Positions 60,534 through 64,000 of a DNA stretch of 64,000 nt are shown here, in pieces (positions within the stretch are counted from its first letter, which is position 1; each line of letters starts with the position of its first letter). The translations under genes were made by a program, and so were the position numbers. Source of the stretch: CBDDHT01 sp965227905 (GTDB taxonomy: Bacteria > Pseudomonadota > Alphaproteobacteria > Rhizobiales > Methyloligellaceae); the NCBI GenBank assembly GCA_965227905.1, contig OZ245780.1, positions 4,588,001-4,652,000 of the forward strand. Reading direction: 5' to 3'. Under the pieces are notes generated by a model. It searched no databases. It was not told the origin of the DNA and worked only from the letters and a program-made list of their open reading frames with translations.

Positions 60534-60579
60534 TTTGCGTATCCTTTTCGCAAGATCTGCTAGAATGACCTGAACAAAA

Positions 60580-60609
60580 GCGCTCCCGATCAGTTCTGAT
60601 CGAGAGCGC
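60580..60609. terminator. Hairpin after ppk2
   Basis: 14-nt arms (60580-60593 and 60596-60609), one mismatch, 2-nt loop. T content after it is modest on the plus strand; on the minus strand CTTTTG follows. Probably ends the ppk2 transcript; it might also act as an attenuator before the AEC gene. Confidence 0.65.
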
Positions 60610-60647
60610 ACCTTTCCTGTCACTTTTCTACTCGAGGGCGATATCGC

Positions 60648-61580
60648 TTGGGGAATGTCGTCCTAACCATCGTCCTTCCGCTCTTCGGCATTATGGTCGC
60701 CGGATATCTGGCTGGGCGCTTTCGTCTGTTCGATGAAGCCAGCAGCAAAGTGCTCAGCGCCTTTGTTTTCGTCATCTCCCTTCCGGCCTTGATATTCGTG
60801 TCGCTTTCGCGCGTGCCCGTTGCCGAGTTCTTCGACCTGCAGTTTTTCGGTGCGTTGGGCGGCGGAATGCTCATCGTCTTCTGCCTGAGCCTCATCGTCG
60901 CCCGGCTCGTCTTTCCCGACAGCCTGACCGCACTCGGCCTGCATGGATTGACGGCGATGTATTCCAGCACAGGCTATATCGGCCTGCCGATCATCCTCTT
61001 CGTCTTCGGGAATGAAGCGCTGGCACCTGGCGTCGTGGGAGCGGTCATAACCGGCGCCGTCTTTCTGCCGCTCGGTATCATCATGGCCGAAATCGACAAG
61101 GGCCGCGCAGCCGCAAGCATCACATTCACACCGCTTCTCGCCGTTATCGGCAGCCCGGTGATGCTGGCGACGATTGCAGGTCTCGCCGTTTCGGGCGCCG
61201 GTATCGATCTGCCCGCACCCATCATCAAATTCTGCGAGTTGCTCGGCGGTGCATTCATCCCCTGCGCCCTGTTCTCTGCAGGACTCTATATGGTCGGATG
61301 TTCCGTCGAGGGCGATGGGGTTGAGATTAGCTGGCTCGTCTTCGCCAAACTCGTTCTCCACCCGGTGATTACCTGGTGGCTGGCCTACAAGGTCTTCGCC
61401 CTGGAGGGCATCTTGCCGATGATCGCCGTGATACAGGCCGCCCTGCCGAGCGGCGCACCTGTCTTCGTTCTGGCGCAGCGCTACCAGGCTTTCCTCGCCC
61501 GCTCGAACGCAGCGATCGTGTTGTCGACGACGCTGTCGGTGTTCACGCTATCGGGGCTGCTGATTTATTTTGGGCTTTAG
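60648..61580 (+). CDS. AEC-family (auxin efflux carrier-like) transporter
   Basis: 310 aa, ten predicted helices: N-terminal VVLTIVLPLFGIMVAGYLAG and RLFDEASSKVLSAFVFVISL are typical. TTG 60648 with GAGG upstream is the only sensible start. Bacterial AEC proteins export or exchange organic acids such as malate/malonate; the substrate here is unknown. Confidence 0.9.
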   Translation: MGNVVLTIVLPLFGIMVAGYLAGRFRLFDEASSKVLSAFVFVISLPALIFVSLSRVPVAEFFDLQFFGALGGGMLIVFCLSLIVARLVFPDSLTALGLHGLTAMYSSTGYIGLPIILFVFGNEALAPGVVGAVITGAVFLPLGIIMAEIDKGRAAASITFTPLLAVIGSPVMLATIAGLAVSGAGIDLPAPIIKFCELLGGAFIPCALFSAGLYMVGCSVEGDGVEISWLVFAKLVLHPVITWWLAYKVFALEGILPMIAVIQAALPSGAPVFVLAQRYQAFLARSNAAIVLSTTLSVFTLSGLLIYFGL

Positions 61581-61832
61581 AGCCTGGCGGAGGTCTGTCA
61601 GACGAGATCGTCTGCGGCATCAACCTGCGCTTCTTCGATTCCCAATTGGCGCAGGTTGAGCGAAAACCTGATCAGAGCCCGCCTAAGACGCTTGATCGGG
61701 TTCGCTGACAATATGTTGCTAAGGGTACCGGCCTAGTCGCTTACCGATTTTCCCCAGGCAAATAAGAATCTCGGCTCGCCATGCATGCGCGTCGGACTGG
61801 CTCACTATGACCGTTATCGCCGGTTTTTCCGA

Positions 61833-64000
61833 TCAGATGATAAAGTTCTCGTCGCTCAGTTGCCATGAATTGATACCGTTGAGGGTCACCGAGTTGCCAC
61901 CGAAAGCGATGACAACGCCCGCGTTCGTATCGGTGAGAGAGAGCTGCGCAATAGTGTTGAGTCCGCTCACACCCGAGAAGTCCAGATCGTCGCTGGCTAC
62001 CTCAAAGTCCGAGATGGCGTCCTGGCCCCATATGCCCTCAAAGATAAAGTCATCATAGCCGGTACCGCCCGACATGCTGTCGTTGCCGGCACCGCCGATC
62101 AAGTCATCGTTTCCACTCGAGCCAAAAAGGACATCGTTCTCCCCGCCGCCATTCAATACATCATTGCCGCCACCTCCGACCAGCAAGTCGACGCCGCCAT
62201 CACCGTAAAGCCTGTTGGCTGAAGCGTCGCCATACAGGTTGTCGCTGTAGACGGTACCGTGGAGATTTTCGATATCGAAGAGCGAATCGACACCGCCTCC
62301 CCCCGTGTACTGAGTGACGAGATTGAGTGAGACAGAAACACCAGTCGTGAGACCGGAACTGTAGTTGGCCCAGTCGATTCCAGCCCCGCCATAAAGGGCA
62401 TCGTCGCCTTCGCCACCGAAGAGCTGATCATTGCCTACGCCGCCAAAAAGATGGTCGTTGGCACCGCCACCGGCGAGAGCATCGTTGCCAGTGCTGCCGT
62501 AAAGCCAGTTGTGGTTCCCATCCCCGGTGAGAATATCGTTGTATGCGGAGCCGTGAAGATTCTCGATATCGCTGAGCAGATCCGTCCCGCTGCCAAGAGT
62601 ATTCTGCCATCCCGTCAGGCTCAGATTGACCCATACCGTCCCCTGGGCATCATAGTAGGAAGCCGTGTCCACACCGTTGCCGCCGAAGTGCAAATCGTTG
62701 CCATCCCCGCCAATCAGGTAATCATCTCCGTCTCCGCCAAAGAGCCAGTCGACGCCACCCCGCCCGGAAAGGGTGTCATCGCCGTCTTCGCCATAGAGCC
62801 AGTTGCTCTGGTTGTCGCCATGAAGCCAGTCCGCGTGGCCAGAACCCTCCAGGTTCTCGATCTGAGAAAGACCGTCCTGTCCCGCCGAAACCGTATTCTG
62901 CAGGCCCGCGATGGTCAGATCGACAACGATGCTTCCGGAAGCGGTGGCGTAGCTGGCAGTGTCAGACCCACTACCGCCGATAAGATAATCCTGCCCGGCG
63001 CCGCCACTGAGAAAATCGTTGCCTGCGCCGCCGTAGAGGCCGTCGGATCCACCTCCACCATAAACAATGTCGTTGCCGCCGCCGGTCTCGAGGGTGTTGT
63101 CATTCCCATCGCCAAAGATCTGGTCATCGCCGCCGCCCATCCTGACGTTCTCGATACTGGAGAGCGTGTCGCTCTCGCCTTTGAAGACCGACGCCGCACC
63201 AAATACGAGAGTAACGGTCCAGTCCTCATCGCTATAGGTATAGTCGGCCATGTCACTGCCGGGACCACCATTCAGGACGTCGTTGTCATCGCCGCCTGAG
63301 AGGCGATCGTTCTCGGCGCCACCGGCCAGAAAGTCGATACCGTCGCCGCCATAGAGCGTGTCGTCGTCATTACCACCGAAGAGATCGTCCCCATCGTAGC
63401 TGCCGAAGATCAGATCTTCGCCATCATAACCGTAGAGCGTGTCTGCGCCGGCGCCGCCATAAAGATCGTCGTCACCATCTCCGCCGAAGAGATGATCTGT
63501 ATCGTCGCCGCCATAAAGACGATCCGCGCCATCACCGCCGATTACAGTATCTTTCTGATCGCCGCCATAGAGACGGTCTTCACCGCCTGCACCGGAGACG
63601 GTGTCCATATCGTCACCGCCGTAAATCCAGTCGCTTTCCGAGCCGCCTTGGAGAGTGTCGTCGCCGCCGAGCCCATAGATCCAGTTGGTTCCTTCGCCGC
63701 CGTCGATTTCATTGTCGGAATCCGATCCGGTGACATGATCGTCGCCATCGCCCATGACGACGTTTTCGAAGTCGAACAGAAATTCGTCGTCGCCGCCGGT
63801 GTTTGCGGTTCCCCAGGCCAGACCTTGGGACGGATCGTCCCAAATGGCAGCAAGGTCGACGGTCCAATTGGCACCGCTGTATGTGTAGTCGAGCGTATCG
63901 ATGCCGGTGCCGCCGTGGAGCACGTCTATCGCAGTGCCGCCACTAATCGTATCGGCGCCGCTGCCGCCATAGATCGTATCGGCTCCGTCCCCACCAAAGA
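61833..64000 (-). CDS. RTX calcium-binding repeat protein (5' end outside window)
   Basis: At least 722 aa, open at the right edge so the N-terminus is missing. Nearly all of it is nonapeptide RTX repeats (GGDGADRLYGGDDTDHLFGG) interrupted by at least three ~50-residue modules of the form DIENLHGSAYNDILTGDGNH. The C-terminal ~60 residues (LSDENFII at the end) fit the uncleaved type I secretion signal. It should be exported by an ABC/TolC-type system not in this window and fold outside the cell upon binding calcium. No catalytic domain is visible in the part present. Confidence 0.93.
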   Translation of the reverse strand, partial: FGGDGADTIYGGSGADTISGGTAIDVLHGGTGIDTLDYTYSGANWTVDLAAIWDDPSQGLAWGTANTGGDDEFLFDFENVVMGDGDDHVTGSDSDNEIDGGEGTNWIYGLGGDDTLQGGSESDWIYGGDDMDTVSGAGGEDRLYGGDQKDTVIGGDGADRLYGGDDTDHLFGGDGDDDLYGGAGADTLYGYDGEDLIFGSYDGDDLFGGNDDDTLYGGDGIDFLAGGAENDRLSGGDDNDVLNGGPGSDMADYTYSDEDWTVTLVFGAASVFKGESDTLSSIENVRMGGGDDQIFGDGNDNTLETGGGNDIVYGGGGSDGLYGGAGNDFLSGGAGQDYLIGGSGSDTASYATASGSIVVDLTIAGLQNTVSAGQDGLSQIENLEGSGHADWLHGDNQSNWLYGEDGDDTLSGRGGVDWLFGGDGDDYLIGGDGNDLHFGGNGVDTASYYDAQGTVWVNLSLTGWQNTLGSGTDLLSDIENLHGSAYNDILTGDGNHNWLYGSTGNDALAGGGANDHLFGGVGNDQLFGGEGDDALYGGAGIDWANYSSGLTTGVSVSLNLVTQYTGGGGVDSLFDIENLHGTVYSDNLYGDASANRLYGDGGVDLLVGGGGNDVLNGGGENDVLFGSSGNDDLIGGAGNDSMSGGTGYDDFIFEGIWGQDAISDFEVASDDLDFSGVSGLNTIAQLSLTDTNAGVVIAFGGNSVTLNGINSWQLSDENFII

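Noticed and set aside
61833..64000. Tandem repeats suggesting a CRISPR array or satellite
   Set aside because: The periodicity comes from the RTX nonapeptide code; repeats are diverged at the nucleotide level with no spacers.

Overview
This 64 kb window looks like the chromosome of an alphaproteobacterium, most likely a Hyphomicrobiales relative. That placement is inferred from the gene families present (TAXI-TRAP and DctP-TRAP transporters, LysR and GntR-FCD regulators, RTX and autotransporter proteins) and from the intergenic palindromes. No rRNA or tRNA gene was found. Most of the window is metabolic and transport genes in short operons. Accessory material (recombinase, large inverted repeats, palindromic elements, a transporter-gene remnant) sits mainly around 24-29, 32-38 and 54-58 kb.

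Layout. 0-4.4 kb (minus): a TAXI-TRAP transporter operon, receptor then fused permease then UspA protein, with an intrinsic terminator between receptor and permease. 5-9.3 kb: CBS-domain protein, NIPSNAP-like protein, CocE/NonD hydrolase, HEAT-like protein. 9.4-16.6 kb: a probable organosulfur block, with OsmC and a flavin monooxygenase, a TauD-type dioxygenase, a LysR regulator, then a five-gene operon led by a methanethiol oxidase (SBP56/MtoX) with [2Fe-2S] ferredoxin, CoA-binding protein, a second OsmC and a membrane-anchored protein. 16.7-24 kb: phosphorus acquisition, with a PiT permease, a Nudix hydrolase and a complete phosphite oxidation set in which ptxD-ptxE diverge from ptxABC. 24.5-27.8 kb: a tyrosine recombinase lacking its usual histidines, a secreted protein and an ECF sigma/anti-sigma pair. 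28.4-34 kb: LysR regulator, aldoxime dehydratase and a DctPQM TRAP transporter whose Q-M junction is occupied by a ~100-bp palindromic element. 34-38 kb: autotransporter, remnant of a second dctM, GFA-family protein. 38-48 kb: MFS, YqaA-like, YihY, dinB, esterase, a degenerate ABC exporter with a DUF1611-type protein, and a subtilase with 28 consecutive aspartates. 48-54 kb: GntR and Crp/Fnr regulators, two small membrane proteins, a VOC protein and a ThDP enzyme. 54-64 kb: PPOX-type flavoprotein, AAA ATPase, small secreted and membrane proteins, a candidate sRNA, class IV aminotransferase, PPK2, AEC carrier and a large RTX protein that runs off the right edge.

The most interesting signals are the divergent ptx cluster, the MtoX operon with an unfamiliar partner set, and a shared promoter architecture (a TGTGA-N6-TCACT site followed exactly 17 nt later by an identical 10-mer). 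That promoter pair precedes two unrelated-looking small membrane-protein genes; one copy lies next to a Crp/Fnr gene and the other upstream of a three-hairpin sRNA candidate.
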